This document shows positions 16,085 to 25,485 of a stretch of 64,000 nt of DNA, piece by piece. The stretch comes from Bacteroidota bacterium (GTDB taxonomy: Bacteria > Bacteroidota > Bacteroidia > B-17B0 > Aurantibacillaceae). Each line of letters starts with the position of its first letter. Positions within the stretch are counted from its first letter, which is position 1. The notes under the pieces are model-generated. The model had not been told where the DNA came from, did not search any database, and saw only the letters and a program-made list of their open reading frames with translations. The position numbers were made by a program, and so were the translations under genes. The stretch lies in assembly GCA_030681615.1 (NCBI GenBank), contig JAUXSA010000098.1, positions 1-64,000 on the forward strand, in the 5' to 3' direction.

Positions 16085-17296
16085 CTGGATTTTTCATTTT
16101 ACATAGCCAAACGATATTTAGTCTCAAAAAAATCTAATAATGCCATCAACATTATTAGCTGGATAAGCATTATTGCTATTGCCATTACAACTGCCGCTTT
16201 AATTATCATTCTTTCAGCCATGAATGGTTTAACCGGAACCGTTGCCAATTTGTATAATGTTTTTGAGCCCGATCTAAAGATCACTGTAGCTAAAGGGAAA
16301 TATTTTGATGCGGACGATAAACTGATCTCAGAGATCAAAAATATAGATGGCATAAAAGTAATTTCACGAACGTTAAGCGATAAAGCTTTATTAAAAAATG
16401 GTGATAAACAAACTTTGGTTACCATAAAAGGCGTTGATGAGAATTTTAGTAAAGTTGCCGAAATAGAAACCTCCGTTGAAGATGGTGTTTATGGTTTGAA
16501 CGATCCCCAAAAAAAAAATATACTTTTGGGAAGAGGAATTGCCAACCAATTGCAGGTAAATATCAGGGAGTTTGTAAACGAGTTAAGCATTTTTAGCCCC
16601 GTTAAAGGCAAGTCAGGCAGCCTTAACCCCGATGATAATTTTAACCAGGTGTATTGCACGCCAACCGGTGTTTTTTCATTGAACGACGAGTTTGATTTTC
16701 AATTTGCTTTTGTAAACCTTGAAACGGCTAAAAAAGTGTTTGATGAACCAAATAAAGTAAGCGCTATTGAAGTATTATGCGAGAAAGGAAAATATGAAGA
16801 TGTACAAATTGTTTTGCAGGAAAAATTAGGCGATAAATTTTTAGTGAAGAACCGCTATCAGTTAAACGATGTTTTATTTAAAACATTAGAAACAGAAAAA
16901 TTAGCAACCTTTATTATTTTAGCTTTTATTTTAATAATAGCCACTTTTAATATTATTGGTGCACTAACCATGTTAATTATCGAAAAAAGAAAAGACATTA
17001 AAACACTTCATAGTATGGGCGCTAGCACAGCATTTATAAGAAATATCTTTATGAGGGAAGGGTTTTTAATTACGGGTATTGGTGCTGTAATTGGTTTATT
17101 AATTGGTTTATTGGTTTGTTGGTTGCAAATGCAATTTCATTTGGTAAAGTTTGGCGACGAATTTATTATACCTTATTACCCAATAGATATACAGGTAAAA
17201 GATTTTATTTGGATCTTTGGATTAATAATGCTGATCGGATTTTTTGCTGCGCTATACCCGGTAAGGGTTTTTACAAAAATGGATCTTGTGCACTAG
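16085..17296 (+). CDS. LolC/LolE-like ABC permease (FtsX family), likely CTG start
   Basis: The frame is open from the rbfA stop codon (16079-16081, same frame). Translation from CTG 16085 reads LDFSFYIAKRYLVSKKSNNAINIISWISIIAIAITTAALIIIL in two halves: the expected amphipathic N-terminus and TM1 of this family. The first ATG (16220) would delete TM1. Full length is then 403 residues, normal for the family. A periplasmic MacB-like domain (~55-265) is followed by three C-terminal membrane segments with the FtsX coupling region (EKRKDIKTLHSMGASTAFIRNIFM). It probably works in lipoprotein release or a related outer-membrane process. An ATPase partner could be the LolD-like protein at 22023-22676. 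The CTG start is inferred. Confidence 0.85.
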   Translation: MDFSFYIAKRYLVSKKSNNAINIISWISIIAIAITTAALIIILSAMNGLTGTVANLYNVFEPDLKITVAKGKYFDADDKLISEIKNIDGIKVISRTLSDKALLKNGDKQTLVTIKGVDENFSKVAEIETSVEDGVYGLNDPQKKNILLGRGIANQLQVNIREFVNELSIFSPVKGKSGSLNPDDNFNQVYCTPTGVFSLNDEFDFQFAFVNLETAKKVFDEPNKVSAIEVLCEKGKYEDVQIVLQEKLGDKFLVKNRYQLNDVLFKTLETEKLATFIILAFILIIATFNIIGALTMLIIEKRKDIKTLHSMGASTAFIRNIFMREGFLITGIGAVIGLLIGLLVCWLQMQFHLVKFGDEFIIPYYPIDIQVKDFIWIFGLIMLIGFFAALYPVRVFTKMDLVH

Positions 17297-17374
17297 TAAT
17301 TTAAGACCGTAGATTTTAAAATTAAGATTTGGAGCAATTAAAAATCTTAAATCTAACTTCTTAAATCTAAAATT

Positions 17375-17722
17375 TTAAGATTCCCACCACTTAGCTTTAA
17401 TGCCAACATAAACACCGTTTTCTTTTATTTCTATTGGATATAAGTTTATAGCGAAAGCGCTCCCTGATGTTGCTCTGCCGGTTTCAAGATCAAATGAATA
17501 ACGGTGTAGTGGACAAACGATCTCATTTTTTTTTGTGCAAAAACCTTTGCTTAAACTGGCACCGTTGTGCGGGCATTTGTCGCCAAAAGCATAAAGACCT
17601 TTCGCGGTTCTGGTAACGCAAATTCTCTCCCCTTTAAATTCAAAATTGATAAATGTATTTGGTTGAAGATAATCTTCGGCGCGTTCTTCTTTCTCGAATA
17701 TTTTAAACCAATGGTAACTCAG
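17375..17722 (-). CDS. Rieske-type [2Fe-2S] ferredoxin-like protein, likely CTG start
   Basis: Reading the minus strand gives a 115-residue ORF with both halves of the Rieske cluster motif: CPHNGASLSKGFC and CPLHRYSFDLETG, i.e. C-x-H and C-x2-H ligands. It ends KAKWWES. An in-frame stop lies two codons upstream of CTG at 17722-17720, and there is no ATG, GTG or TTG before the cluster; starting at CTG gives (M)SYHWFKIFEKEE, the normal beginning of such small Rieske proteins. It should carry electrons for an oxygenase or reductase not identifiable here. It lies just upstream of the gene order dapB/DUF5683 on the same strand but is downstream in transcription. Confidence 0.8.
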   Translation of the reverse strand: MSYHWFKIFEKEERAEDYLQPNTFINFEFKGERICVTRTAKGLYAFGDKCPHNGASLSKGFCTKKNEIVCPLHRYSFDLETGRATSGSAFAINLYPIEIKENGVYVGIKAKWWES

Positions 17723-17756
17723 AAATTATAAATGTTGAATTATAAATTTTAAATGA

Positions 17757-18464
17757 TCAGATAATATCACTCATGGTATAAATACCTTTTTTGCCGGTAA
17801 GGAATTCTGCTGCGATAACTGCACCAAGAGCAAAGCCTTTTCGGTTATGGGCTTTGTGCATTATTTCAATATCATCTACTTCCGACTGATATTTAATAAT
17901 GTGTGTGCCCGGCACTTCGCCCTCACGAATATCATGAATAAATAAATTTTCAGTATCACTTTTTTCTATACTCCACTTTTTCTTTTTATCAATTTTACTA
18001 ATGATCTGTTCTGCAAGTGTAATTGCTGTTCCACTTGGTTTATCCAGTTTATGAATATGATGGATCTCTTCCATGCTTACTTCATAATCGTTGTACTTGT
18101 TCATTAACTCAGCCAAATAAGTATTTACTTTAAAAAATAAATTAACTCCCAAACTAAAATTTGTTGCATGAAATAAAGAGCCGTTCTTTTCGGCGCACAA
18201 TTTTTTTATAGCTTCAAAACTATCATACCATCCTGTAGTTCCCACAACAACTGGCACCTGGGCATTGATACATTTTTTAATATTTTCAAGAACGGTATGC
18301 GGTGTGCTGAATTCAATGATCACGTCTGCTTTTTTTAAGTCAGTTTCTGTGATCGTATCAACATTATCTTTATCAATTTTAAGTACAACAGAGTGGCCTC
18401 TTTTTAGAGCAATGGCTTCAATTTCTTTTCCCATTTTGCCATAACCAAATAATGCAATGTTCAT
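17757..18464 (-). CDS. dapB: 4-hydroxy-tetrahydrodipicolinate reductase
   Basis: 235 residues, the short Bacteroidota form. An NAD(P)-binding start (MNIALFGYGKMGKEIEAIA), the VVGTTGWYD and NFSLGVNLFF segments and the catalytic stretch EEIHHIHKLDKPSGTA (His and Lys) identify it. It reduces the dihydrodipicolinate precursor in lysine and meso-diaminopimelate synthesis. It sits six bases after the DUF5683 gene, an arrangement common in this phylum, so the two are probably co-transcribed. Confidence 0.96.
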   Translation of the reverse strand: MNIALFGYGKMGKEIEAIALKRGHSVVLKIDKDNVDTITETDLKKADVIIEFSTPHTVLENIKKCINAQVPVVVGTTGWYDSFEAIKKLCAEKNGSLFHATNFSLGVNLFFKVNTYLAELMNKYNDYEVSMEEIHHIHKLDKPSGTAITLAEQIISKIDKKKKWSIEKSDTENLFIHDIREGEVPGTHIIKYQSEVDDIEIMHKAHNRKGFALGAVIAAEFLTGKKGIYTMSDII

Positions 18465-18470
18465 ATAATT

Positions 18471-19052
18471 TTATTTAAAATTTAATTTAAAAGATAAGCC
18501 GGTTGCCATTCTGTATCCCGAACTTGTTTTGTAAGTGCTTTGCCATGGGTCTATGTGTAGACTTACATCATCACTTACATCAAAGCTTCGTAAATGTGCA
18601 TCTACATTGGCATCAATAATATTTATCAAATAAATAATTCCAAAACCAATAACTGCAAAATCTCTGAATTTTCTGTAATACAATTTTTGTGTTTGCAGCT
18701 GATCGCCGCTATAGTTTGTTAATGTAGGAATTGTTGTTGAATCTTCATCGTAATAAGCCCTCACATTGGTCCTGTATAAATTGTACTGTTTGTTGTTGGT
18801 AATGAACATGTAACCAAAGCCGCCGAGCCCTGCATATACAATAGGAATTTTCCAATACTTTTTATTGTAAGCCTGACCTAAACCTGGCAATATAGCGCTC
18901 ATGATACTTGCTTTACGCGCGTCTGAATAAATTGCCTTTTTTTCGCTTTTAGTTTGAGTGCTAGTATCCTTACCCAAAACAATTGTATCATTTTGCGCAG
19001 AAACAAAATGAGTAAAAAATAAAAAAATAATTATGGTTATTGTCCTGATCAA
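18471..19052 (-). CDS. DUF5683 family exported protein
   Basis: 193 residues with a signal peptide (MIRTITIIIFLFFTHFVSAQ). The conserved core KKAIYSDARKASIMSAILPG followed by LGQAYNKKYWKIP and a hydrophobic segment (VYAGLGGFGYMFI) is typical of DUF5683, which in Bacteroidota is usually found next to dapB and often parB. Later segments include another hydrophobic helix (FAVIGFGIIYLINIIDANVDAHL). The role is unknown; an envelope function is likely from the signal and hydrophobic segments. It directly follows the YihY-family gene with no spacer. Confidence 0.85.
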   Translation of the reverse strand: MIRTITIIIFLFFTHFVSAQNDTIVLGKDTSTQTKSEKKAIYSDARKASIMSAILPGLGQAYNKKYWKIPIVYAGLGGFGYMFITNNKQYNLYRTNVRAYYDEDSTTIPTLTNYSGDQLQTQKLYYRKFRDFAVIGFGIIYLINIIDANVDAHLRSFDVSDDVSLHIDPWQSTYKTSSGYRMATGLSFKLNFK

Positions 19053-20375
19053 TTATTTTACAATGTCTTTAATAAAAGTATTTCCAAGTTCGTTATCCAT
19101 TGATTTGTCAAGATCTTTCATTAATTGGTTAATGTGGATAAGTTCACTTGTATCGTTGATCGGTAAAGTATTTACGCCATTCTTTTCTAAGGCCTCTATA
19201 ACTTGCTTAACAGTAAGTTTGCTTTCTGTTATACCAGGTTGGTAAACAACTTCTTTGTCCTTATCCGTTTTCATTTCAATAAAAATTCCGGCAGATACAA
19301 ATTCGTTAATAATGTTGCGTGCCAAACGAACAGGAAGATCCAGTTTAAGAGCAATATCAATTGCGGTCATTGGTTTTTCACCATTGTAAAATCCTTTTGC
19401 AACAAGACTGCCTATCATTAATGCAATTACTTTTTTGTAGCGAACACTTAACTTTGTTATTTCGTTTTCCAACTCATAATGATCGACGTTCTGATTGGCA
19501 AAAGCAATCTCGGCCCCAAATAAAACTACATACCAACTATACTGTACCCAAATTAAAAATAATGGTAATGCAGCAAAACCCCCATAAATAGCACTTAAAG
19601 AGCTGGCGCCTATTTGAAATTTTACATAAGCCCAGCCAAGTAATTCAAATAAAATTGTAGCAACCACAGCGGCAACAGCAGCTGATCTAAAATTTACTTT
19701 AGTGTTAGGTAAAACAAGGTATAAAAAAGTAAATACGCCGGTCATTAATGAATACGCCAATAATTTTATAAAGATCGTTCCAACAAAGCCAAGCATTCCA
19801 ATATTACCTATCTTAGTTTGAATAGCAACTATTAATCCACCGGAAATAATCAATAACAAAGGACTTACAAGCATTACAGTTAAATAGTCGGTTATTTTTC
19901 TTACCCAGCTTCTTCCTTTTTTTATCTCCCAGATCTCGTTAAAGTCGGCTTCCATATTTACCAACAATTTTAAAACGCTCCATAATAATAAAACTATACC
20001 AAATCCTGCAATGATTCCACCTTTAGCGTTTGAAAGCATTGAGTTGGCGTATACAAATGCATTCGTAAGAACGTCATGATACTCAGGATATTTTTCTAAG
20101 ATCTGTATTTGCAGGTCTTTTTCTAATCCAAATCCTTTAGAGATTGCAAAACCTAAAGCAAGAATAGGTACGATAGAAAATAAAGTATAAAAAGTTAATG
20201 CTGTAGCTTTAGTTAAACATTTATCCTGGTTAAATCCTTTAACGGCTAAAGAAAAAATACGCAACTGTCTAATTAAAAAACCCTGTCTTTTATCAACTTT
20301 GTCAAGCCTGATATGCCACAGCTTTTCTGAAACAAAAATTCTTGAGTTTTTAATAAACGTAAATATATTAGCCAT
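19053..20375 (-). CDS. YihY/BrkB-family inner-membrane protein
   Basis: 440 residues from ATG 20375 (a TTG six codons upstream is possible but the sequence MANIFTFIKNSRIF is the usual start). The core ~40-300 has six membrane segments with the family pattern: KATALTFYTLFSIVPILALG, LLWSVLKLLVNMEADFNEIWE, GRSWVRKITDYLTVMLVSPLLL and SLSAIYGGFAALPLFLIWVQ. The C-terminal ~130 residues form a winged-helix-like cytosolic tail. The family was once called ribonuclease BN in error; its function is unsettled. It heads the minus-strand run into DUF5683 and dapB. Confidence 0.9.
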   Translation of the reverse strand: MANIFTFIKNSRIFVSEKLWHIRLDKVDKRQGFLIRQLRIFSLAVKGFNQDKCLTKATALTFYTLFSIVPILALGFAISKGFGLEKDLQIQILEKYPEYHDVLTNAFVYANSMLSNAKGGIIAGFGIVLLLWSVLKLLVNMEADFNEIWEIKKGRSWVRKITDYLTVMLVSPLLLIISGGLIVAIQTKIGNIGMLGFVGTIFIKLLAYSLMTGVFTFLYLVLPNTKVNFRSAAVAAVVATILFELLGWAYVKFQIGASSLSAIYGGFAALPLFLIWVQYSWYVVLFGAEIAFANQNVDHYELENEITKLSVRYKKVIALMIGSLVAKGFYNGEKPMTAIDIALKLDLPVRLARNIINEFVSAGIFIEMKTDKDKEVVYQPGITESKLTVKQVIEALEKNGVNTLPINDTSELIHINQLMKDLDKSMDNELGNTFIKDIVK

Positions 20376-20455
20376 ATCAAACAAAATTAACAAAATAATT
20401 AAAGAGGAATGAATTTTTAAATTATCTTCATGCAGACTTTAACTTTTTATAGTAT

Positions 20456-21913
20456 TTGAATTCCAACAGAAAATATTTTTTTCAGGCCCTGGGGCCCTTG
20501 ATGGCCCTGATCTTTTGGTTTTTTATTGATCTGGATAAGGATAACCATCAGGTTAGTTTAATGGCAGGTGTGGCTATTTGGATGGTTGTTTGGTGGTTTT
20601 CCGAAGCAGTTAATCTTGCCGTAACAGCTCTGGTTCCGGTTTTAATGTTACCGGTGCTTGGTATTGCCGATTGTAAAACGGTCTCGCAGCAATATACAGA
20701 TAGCATTGTATTTTTATTTATTGGTGGTTTTATGTTGGCTTTTGCTATCGAAAAATGGCAGCTACATAAACGAATCGCTTTAAAAATTCTATCAGTGGTT
20801 GGCACTAAACCTTCAACCATTTTATTTGGCGTAATGATATCAACGTATTTGATCAGTAATTGGATCAGTAATACTGCCACAACCATGATGTTATTTGGTG
20901 CTGTTTTTGCGCTGGTGCACGAAACAAGAGAATATATTGAGAAAAATTCGGGCAAGTTTGCAGCGGCTTTATTATTAGGACTTGCTTTTTCTGCAACTAT
21001 TGGTGGTATGGCAACCCCAGTTGGTACACCTCCAAATATGTATTTTTTTAAAGCATATAAAGAAGCTTTTCCATTAGCAAATGATCTTAATTTTTTAAAA
21101 TGGAGTGCAATTGGTTATCCAATTTCTTTAACTTTTTTAGTACTTACTTTTTTTGTTCTGAACTTTTATTTTATAAGAAAAAAAGTCGAATTAAAAATTC
21201 ACAAAGCGTTTTTTCAGGATGCGTATAAAAAACTAGGTAAATTTTCGTGGGAAGAAAAATGGGTCTTCGCTATTTTTATTTCTTGTATATTAATGTGGTT
21301 TACAAGGGCTGATATTGATTTTGGGAACTTTAAATTTAAAGGCTGGAATCATATTTTTGTTGTGCCAAAATATGTTGATGACGCTTTTGTTGCCATTCTT
21401 GCCGCACTTATTTTATTTTTAGTTCCATCAAAAGCAAATAAGGGCGAGGCTTTATTGATATGGGACGACGCGAAAAAATTACGCTACGATATTATTTTAA
21501 TGTTTGGTTCCGGTTTTGCATTGGCCTATGGTTTTGAAGTTACCGGCTTAAGTCATTGGCTCGCAGAAAGCTTAACGGTATTAAAAGGAGTTTCGCCTGT
21601 ATTAATTATATTAGGGATCTGTATCATAGTAACTATTATTAGCGAATTTGCCTCTAATATTGCCAGTATCCAATTGGCTATTCCTGTAATGATAGCTTTG
21701 CAAAAAGATCTTGACGTGGCACCTTTATTGTTAATGATGCCTGCTACCTTCGCAGCATCCTTAGGCTTTATGTTACCGGTTGCAACCGCGGCAAACACTA
21801 TTGTTTTTGGCACAAAAGAGATCCATATAAAAGATATGCTAAGAGTTGGCCTTGTTTTAGATGTAATTGGCATTTTACTTATTACCTTTATGTGCTATTT
21901 ATACTTAGGTTAA
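20456..21913 (+). CDS. SLC13/DASS-family anion:Na+ symporter
   Basis: 485 residues, polytopic. The two DASS hairpin motifs are present: SNWISNTATTMMLFGAVFAL (first SNT, ~140) and ISEFASNIASIQLAIPVMIAL (second SNT-type, ~395-415), with GTPPNMYFFK (~190) following TPV. The family imports di- and tricarboxylates, sulfate or phosphate; the substrate is not fixed by what I see, though a dicarboxylate is most common in this group. The start used is TTG at 20456; no upstream ATG is available. The gene is monocistronic, followed by 109 bases that resemble a degenerate dispersed repeat. Confidence 0.9.
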   Translation: MNSNRKYFFQALGPLMALIFWFFIDLDKDNHQVSLMAGVAIWMVVWWFSEAVNLAVTALVPVLMLPVLGIADCKTVSQQYTDSIVFLFIGGFMLAFAIEKWQLHKRIALKILSVVGTKPSTILFGVMISTYLISNWISNTATTMMLFGAVFALVHETREYIEKNSGKFAAALLLGLAFSATIGGMATPVGTPPNMYFFKAYKEAFPLANDLNFLKWSAIGYPISLTFLVLTFFVLNFYFIRKKVELKIHKAFFQDAYKKLGKFSWEEKWVFAIFISCILMWFTRADIDFGNFKFKGWNHIFVVPKYVDDAFVAILAALILFLVPSKANKGEALLIWDDAKKLRYDIILMFGSGFALAYGFEVTGLSHWLAESLTVLKGVSPVLIILGICIIVTIISEFASNIASIQLAIPVMIALQKDLDVAPLLLMMPATFAASLGFMLPVATAANTIVFGTKEIHIKDMLRVGLVLDVIGILLITFMCYLYLG

Positions 21914-22022
21914 TATTGCAAAGCCTCGAAGACATGAAGTTTCACAAAGAAAAATTTATTCTACTTGCATGAATAAAAAGCTATTATGTATCTTAGCGCC
22001 GTAGAGCCTTAGTGGCAAGAAA

Positions 22023-22676
22023 ATGATCATAGGAAAAAATATTCGAAAAAAATTTGGCGAACTGGAAATTCTAAAAGGGGTTGATCTTGAGATAAATCAG
22101 GGCGAGATCGTTTCTATTGTTGGTTCTTCGGGCGCAGGCAAAACAACGTTACTAACTATTCTCGGCACTTTAGACAGGGCCTCGGAAGGTGAAGTGATCA
22201 TTAATAACGAGTCGGTTTTTAAACTCAACGAAAAAAAATTAGCGGCTTTCCGCAATCAAAATATTGGATTTGTTTTCCAGTTCCATCAATTATTACCGGA
22301 GTTTACAGCTATCGAGAACGTTTGTTTTCCTGCTATGATAGCAAAAAAGAGTAAAAAAGAATCTGAAAAGCGCGCACAAGAATTGCTGGAGTTATTTAAT
22401 TTAAAAGATCGTGTAGATCATAAACCATCAGAGTTAAGCGGCGGCGAACAACAACGCGTGGCTGTTGCCAGAGCACTCATGAACAACCCAAAAGTTATTT
22501 TTGCCGATGAGCCAAGCGGTAACCTGGATAGCGTTAATGCAAAAGAATTACATCAATTGTTCTTTAAATTGCGTGATGAATTTAACCAAACCTTTGTAAT
22601 TGTTACACATAACTCAGAGTTGGCCGCCATGGCCGATAGAACCTTGGTAATGCGCGACGGTAGGATCGTAATTTGA
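22023..22676 (+). CDS. LolD-like ABC transporter ATP-binding protein
   Basis: 217 residues. Walker [10 protein letters not shown] (~38), Q-loop [18 protein letters not shown], signature [15 protein letters not shown], Walker [13 protein letters not shown] and switch His in [10 protein letters not shown] place it in the MacB/LolD/FtsE group; the [16 protein letters not shown] stretch is typical of LolD. It would power release of lipoproteins from the inner membrane with LolC/E-type permeases such as that at 16085-17296, although the genes are 4.7 kb apart. The start follows directly after the AT-rich repeat-like spacer. Confidence 0.88.
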   Translation: MIIGKNIRKKFGELEILKGVDLEINQGEIVSIVGSSGAGKTTLLTILGTLDRASEGEVIINNESVFKLNEKKLAAFRNQNIGFVFQFHQLLPEFTAIENVCFPAMIAKKSKKESEKRAQELLELFNLKDRVDHKPSELSGGEQQRVAVARALMNNPKVIFADEPSGNLDSVNAKELHQLFFKLRDEFNQTFVIVTHNSELAAMADRTLVMRDGRIVI

Positions 22677-22722
22677 TGAATAACTATTCAAATTAGCGCT
22701 TATTTTATTTTGAATTAATATT

Positions 22723-22730
22723 TATTTTTG
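22723..22730 (+). promoter_or_regulatory. -7 promoter element of the bio operon
   Basis: TATTTTTG at 22723-22730 matches TAnnTTTG and lies 15 bases before the bioB ATG. No clear -33 TTG lies at the expected distance, and I see no BirA-type palindrome. Confidence 0.4.
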
Positions 22731-22745
22731 TTTATATTTATTGCT

Positions 22746-23726
22746 ATGATTAAAGACTGGACCAAACAGGAAATTCTTGATATTTACAATACTCCTTTGT
22801 TGGAATTAATTTCTAAAGCAGCCGAAGTTCACAAACAATATCATAAAATAGGTGAGGTTCAGGTGAGCTCTCTTTTATCTATTAAAACCGGGGGTTGTCC
22901 CGAAGATTGTTCTTATTGTCCACAAGCAGCACGTTATAATACAGAAGTTAAAGTTCATAAATTAATGGATGTTGCAGAGGTAAGTGCTTGTGCCGATAAT
23001 GCAAAAAAAGGTGGCGCAAGTCGCATGTGTTTGGGAGCTGCGTGGCGAGAAGTGCGCGATAATAAAGATTTTGATAAAGTGTTGGATATGGTAAAGACCA
23101 TTAACGGCAAAGGATTAGAAGTATGCGCTACTTTGGGGATGGTAACAGAAGAGCAGGCAAAAAAACTAGCAGAGGCAGGATTATACGCTTACAATCATAA
23201 TATTGATACATCTAAAGAGAATTACGATAAAATTATTTCTACCAGAACATTTGACGATCGTTTGGACACGATTAAGAATGTACGCAAAGCAGGCTTAACA
23301 GTTTGCTCTGGGGGTATTATTGGCATGGGCGAAAGTGCAGAAGATAGAATTGGAATGTTGTATACATTAAGTATCCTTCGTCCGCAACCGGAAAGTGTTC
23401 CCATCAATGCATTAGTTGCGGTTGAAGGAACGCCTATGGAAGATCAACCACCCGTTCCAATTTGGGATATGGTGCGCATGATAGCTACTGCAAGAATTGT
23501 ATTACCAAAAACCGCAGTACGTTTAAGTGCCGGTCGCTTAACCATGAGCATGGAAGGACAAGCACTTTGTTTTATGGCGGGTGCTAATTCTATTTTTGCA
23601 GGCGATAAATTATTAACTACTCCAAATCCAAAATATAATGAGGATATGGAGATGTTTAAGATCTTAGGATTAAGTCCTAAAAAAGCTTTTGCAGATAAAA
23701 CTGTAGAAGAAGAAATTTCACATTAA
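22746..23726 (+). CDS. bioB: Biotin synthase
   Basis: 326 residues from ATG 22746 ([10 protein letters not shown]); an in-frame start 18 bases upstream would only add MFIFIA. The radical-SAM motif CPEDCSYC (Cys 51, 55, 58) is followed by the auxiliary-cluster region [17 protein letters not shown]-like [15 protein letters not shown] and the C-terminal RLSAGR. It inserts sulfur into dethiobiotin, the final step of biotin synthesis. First gene of bioB-bioF-bioD-bioA, with 2 bases to bioF. Confidence 0.98.
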   Translation: MIKDWTKQEILDIYNTPLLELISKAAEVHKQYHKIGEVQVSSLLSIKTGGCPEDCSYCPQAARYNTEVKVHKLMDVAEVSACADNAKKGGASRMCLGAAWREVRDNKDFDKVLDMVKTINGKGLEVCATLGMVTEEQAKKLAEAGLYAYNHNIDTSKENYDKIISTRTFDDRLDTIKNVRKAGLTVCSGGIIGMGESAEDRIGMLYTLSILRPQPESVPINALVAVEGTPMEDQPPVPIWDMVRMIATARIVLPKTAVRLSAGRLTMSMEGQALCFMAGANSIFAGDKLLTTPNPKYNEDMEMFKILGLSPKKAFADKTVEEEISH

Positions 23727-23728
23727 AC

Positions 23729-24865
23729 ATGTCTGGTAAAAATATTCCAAACCATTTGTTCAAAGCACTTGCGGAGCGAGAACAAAAAGGAATGTTAAGA
23801 AAGCTCACAACCAATTATCCATCAATAGATTTTTGTAGTAATGATTATCTGGGATTTTCCAAATTAGGATTGCTCTCTAAAAAACTAGAAACTTCAAATC
23901 TTAAACAGGAAACGGTATATGGTTCTACCGGCTCTCGTTTAATTAGCGGTAATTCAACTTTTGTTGAAGAAGCCGAAAAACAGATCGCATTATTTCATCA
24001 TGCTTCAAGCGCTTTAATTTTTAATTCGGGTTACGATGCTAATCTTGGTTTGCTTTCGAGTGTGCCTCAAAAAGATGATCTTGTTTTGTTTGATGAATTA
24101 ATTCATGCATCGTTATACGATGGTATAAGATTAGGTCACGCCACACATTACAAATTTAAACACAATAATATAGATGCTCTAAAAGATCTTATTCAAAGAC
24201 ATCAGCATAATTTTAAAAATATTTATGTTGTTGTTGAAAGTGTTTATTCAATGGACGGTGACCTTGCCCCGTTGCTTGAAATAACCGAATTACTTAAGAT
24301 ACAGGAAAATGTTTTTTTAATTGTTGACGAAGCTCATGCTATTGGTGTTTTTGGAAACCAGGGTAGAGGATTATGTAACGCATTAGGGATAGAAAAAAAA
24401 TGTTTTGCAAGGATCTACACTTATGGCAAAGCAATGGGTTGTCACGGGGCTGCAATTGTTGGTGATGAGCTATTAAGCAATTATTTGATCAATTTTTCCC
24501 GCTCGTTTATTTATACTACAGCCTTACCAAACCACAGTGTTAATGCCATATTGAACGCCTATCAGTTATTAATTGAAACGAATCAGAAAGATGTTTTGCA
24601 GAATAACATTTCTTATTTTTATTCAAAAACCAATACTATTAAAGCTTTGATAAAAAGCCAAAGTGCTATTCATAGCCTGGTTGTTGGCAGTAATAACAAA
24701 GCTGATCTGATGGAAAAAAAATTAGCATTAAAGAACATTTACGCAAAAGCAATTAAAAGCCCAACTGTAAAAGAAGGTACTGAGCGGGTCCGTTTTTGCA
24801 TTCATGCGTTTAATACAAAACAAGAAACAGATCTTTTGATCGAACAAATACAAAGTACTTTATGA
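23729..24865 (+). CDS. bioF: 8-amino-7-oxononanoate synthase (AONS), alpha-oxoamine synthase family
   Basis: 378 residues, PLP fold type I. Visible are IDFCSNDYLGFSKL, GSTGSRLISGNSTFVEEAEKQIA, DELIHASLYDGIRLG, VVESVYSMDGDLAPL, VDEAHAIGVFGNQGRGL and the PLP lysine in TYGKAMGCHG (~234). It condenses pimeloyl-ACP/CoA with alanine to give KAPA. It overlaps bioD by 4 bases and lies inside the biotin operon, which separates it from the related KBL enzymes. Confidence 0.95.
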   Translation: MSGKNIPNHLFKALAEREQKGMLRKLTTNYPSIDFCSNDYLGFSKLGLLSKKLETSNLKQETVYGSTGSRLISGNSTFVEEAEKQIALFHHASSALIFNSGYDANLGLLSSVPQKDDLVLFDELIHASLYDGIRLGHATHYKFKHNNIDALKDLIQRHQHNFKNIYVVVESVYSMDGDLAPLLEITELLKIQENVFLIVDEAHAIGVFGNQGRGLCNALGIEKKCFARIYTYGKAMGCHGAAIVGDELLSNYLINFSRSFIYTTALPNHSVNAILNAYQLLIETNQKDVLQNNISYFYSKTNTIKALIKSQSAIHSLVVGSNNKADLMEKKLALKNIYAKAIKSPTVKEGTERVRFCIHAFNTKQETDLLIEQIQSTL

Positions 24866-25485
24866 ATAAATATTTTATTACAGGCATTGGCACCGGTGTT
24901 GGAAAAACAGTTGTTGCAGCCATTTTAACCGAAGCTTTAAAAGCAGACTACTGGAAACCTGTACAATGCGGAATAGCAAATGGAACGGATAAAGACACAG
25001 TCGCTAATTTACTTACCAATCAAACCAGTACTATTCATATGGAACAGTATTGTTACGAGCAGCCTGTATCGCCACATTTGGCTGCATCATTGAACGGGGA
25101 AAAAATAATAATGGAGATAATGGAACCTCCTCTAACCAGCAATGATCTTGTTATTGAAGGTGCGGGAGGTATCCTTGTTCCATTGAATGAACAATATTTT
25201 GTAATTGATATGGCTACTTTTTTTGAAGCTGAAATTGTTTTGGTAATTAGGAATTATTTAGGCTGCATAAACCATTCTTTATTAAGTATTGATTACCTCA
25301 CAAAAAATGGTTTTGAAATTAAAGGTCTGGTGTTGATCGGAACTTTTGATAGCGCTGTGCGATCGACTATAATTAATTACGCTGAGTTGCCTATTATTGC
25401 CGAAATTCCTGAAGTAACAGAAATATCCAAAGAAAGTATTTTAGGCCTGGCACAAAAAATTGACATGAGTTTATTTGCAAATTAA
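24862..25485 (+). CDS. bioD: Dethiobiotin synthetase
   Basis: 207 residues. The P-loop GIGTGVGKT at the N-terminus, KPVQCG, the PVSPHLAA segment and EGAGGILVPL identify BioD. It closes the ureido ring of dethiobiotin from DAPA, CO2 and ATP. Its ATG overlaps the bioF stop (ATGA) and it abuts bioA directly, so translation is probably coupled. Confidence 0.97.
   Translation: MNKYFITGIGTGVGKTVVAAILTEALKADYWKPVQCGIANGTDKDTVANLLTNQTSTIHMEQYCYEQPVSPHLAASLNGEKIIMEIMEPPLTSNDLVIEGAGGILVPLNEQYFVIDMATFFEAEIVLVIRNYLGCINHSLLSIDYLTKNGFEIKGLVLIGTFDSAVRSTIINYAELPIIAEIPEVTEISKESILGLAQKIDMSLFAN

Noticed and set aside
16220-17296. ATG 16220 as start of the FtsX-family permease
   Set aside because: It would remove the N-terminal amphipathic part and first membrane helix that are encoded in the same open frame from 16085.
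17297-17374. AT-rich repeats of the TTAAATCT type between the permease and Rieske genes
   Set aside because: Short, irregular copies; enough to note but not to call a repeat family. They may form a weak convergent terminator.
21914-22022. Spacer before the LolD-like gene that looks like a dispersed repeat (AAGCCTCGAAGACATGAAG at one end, CCTTAGTGGCAAG at the other)
   Set aside because: The wording is like intergenic repeats of this phylum, but the two ends are not clear inverted repeats, so I cannot define an element.
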